A DNA stretch of 64,000 nt from Pectinatus sottacetonis (GTDB lineage: Bacteria > Bacillota > Negativicutes > Selenomonadales > Selenomonadaceae): contig NZ_WIQK01000001.1 of assembly GCF_015732155.1 (NCBI RefSeq), positions 124,001 to 188,000 on the forward strand, given 5' to 3'. Positions within the stretch are counted from its first letter, which is position 1, and the number at the start of each line of letters is the position of its first letter. Position numbers and translations under genes: made by a program. Below the pieces are notes generated by a model. It was not told the origin of the DNA, did no database searches, and was given only the letters and a program-made list of their open reading frames with translations. Below, piece by piece: positions 63,987 to 64,000 of this stretch.

Positions 63987-64000
63987 TTACCTTTTAGCGC

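Overview
The window is AT-rich and gene-dense, and its gene content points to a flagellated low-GC Bacillota. The Bacillus/Clostridium-type late flagellar cluster (FlgM, FlgN, FlgK, FlgL, DUF6470, FliW, CsrA, FlaG, FliD, FliS), the YvyF-type flagellar operon protein and PhoP-type Pho boxes support this. The domain style, and a spanin-like protein that would only make sense in a diderm, suggest the Negativicutes (Selenomonas/Pectinatus-like). That last step is inference; no rRNA is present to confirm it.

Positions 1-26837 are read almost entirely on the minus strand. From upstream to downstream they hold an LCP cell-wall protein, an ABC-F ATPase, RecD2, ComFC, a YvyF-like protein, then flgM-flgN-flgN2-flgK-flgL-DUF6470-fliW-csrA-flaG-fliD-fliS-(fliT-like)-flagellin. 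A strong terminator follows, and then a set of duplicated GT2/TPR glycosyltransferases, a TPR protein, a GT2-methyltransferase fusion and an acetyltransferase cut by the window edge. These last genes look like a flagellin glycosylation island. fliW is broken by one base in a T7 tract that is also a perfect -1 slippery heptamer.

Positions 27000-46750 are chromosomal housekeeping: a HAD phosphatase, an exported SGNH hydrolase, an A-type flavoprotein, and then a phosphate regulon. In that regulon pstSCA runs on the minus strand, divergent from a PhoB-type regulator, followed by ppx-ppk1, pstB-phoU and a PhoR-type kinase on the plus strand. Three promoters carry 11-bp-periodic Pho boxes. A deoxyinosine glycosylase, clpB with an unusual repeat-built operator, an ACT protein, a PFL (DUF711) protein and tRNA-Arg(TCT) follow.

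Positions 46706-59610 are a genomic island in tRNA-Arg, flanked by 45-bp direct repeats of the tRNA 3' end. It carries no integrase. The cargo looks like a defence island: a membrane coiled-coil protein with a KAP P-loop NTPase, a HEPN protein with a SIR2 protein and only the first 65 residues of a HerA-like helicase (cut next to an IS110 element), and a 1314-residue nuclease-STAND NTPase resembling Avs proteins. An IS3 element and phage-like gene remnants also lie in it. The IS110 copy has a long non-coding leader expected to encode a bridge RNA.

Positions 59611-64000 are a decayed zone with IS256 and IS66 transposase remnants, a LysR regulator divergent from a DUF4865 gene, an excisionase-like HTH protein, and a type I toxin-antitoxin module whose two convergent promoters are inverted copies of each other.
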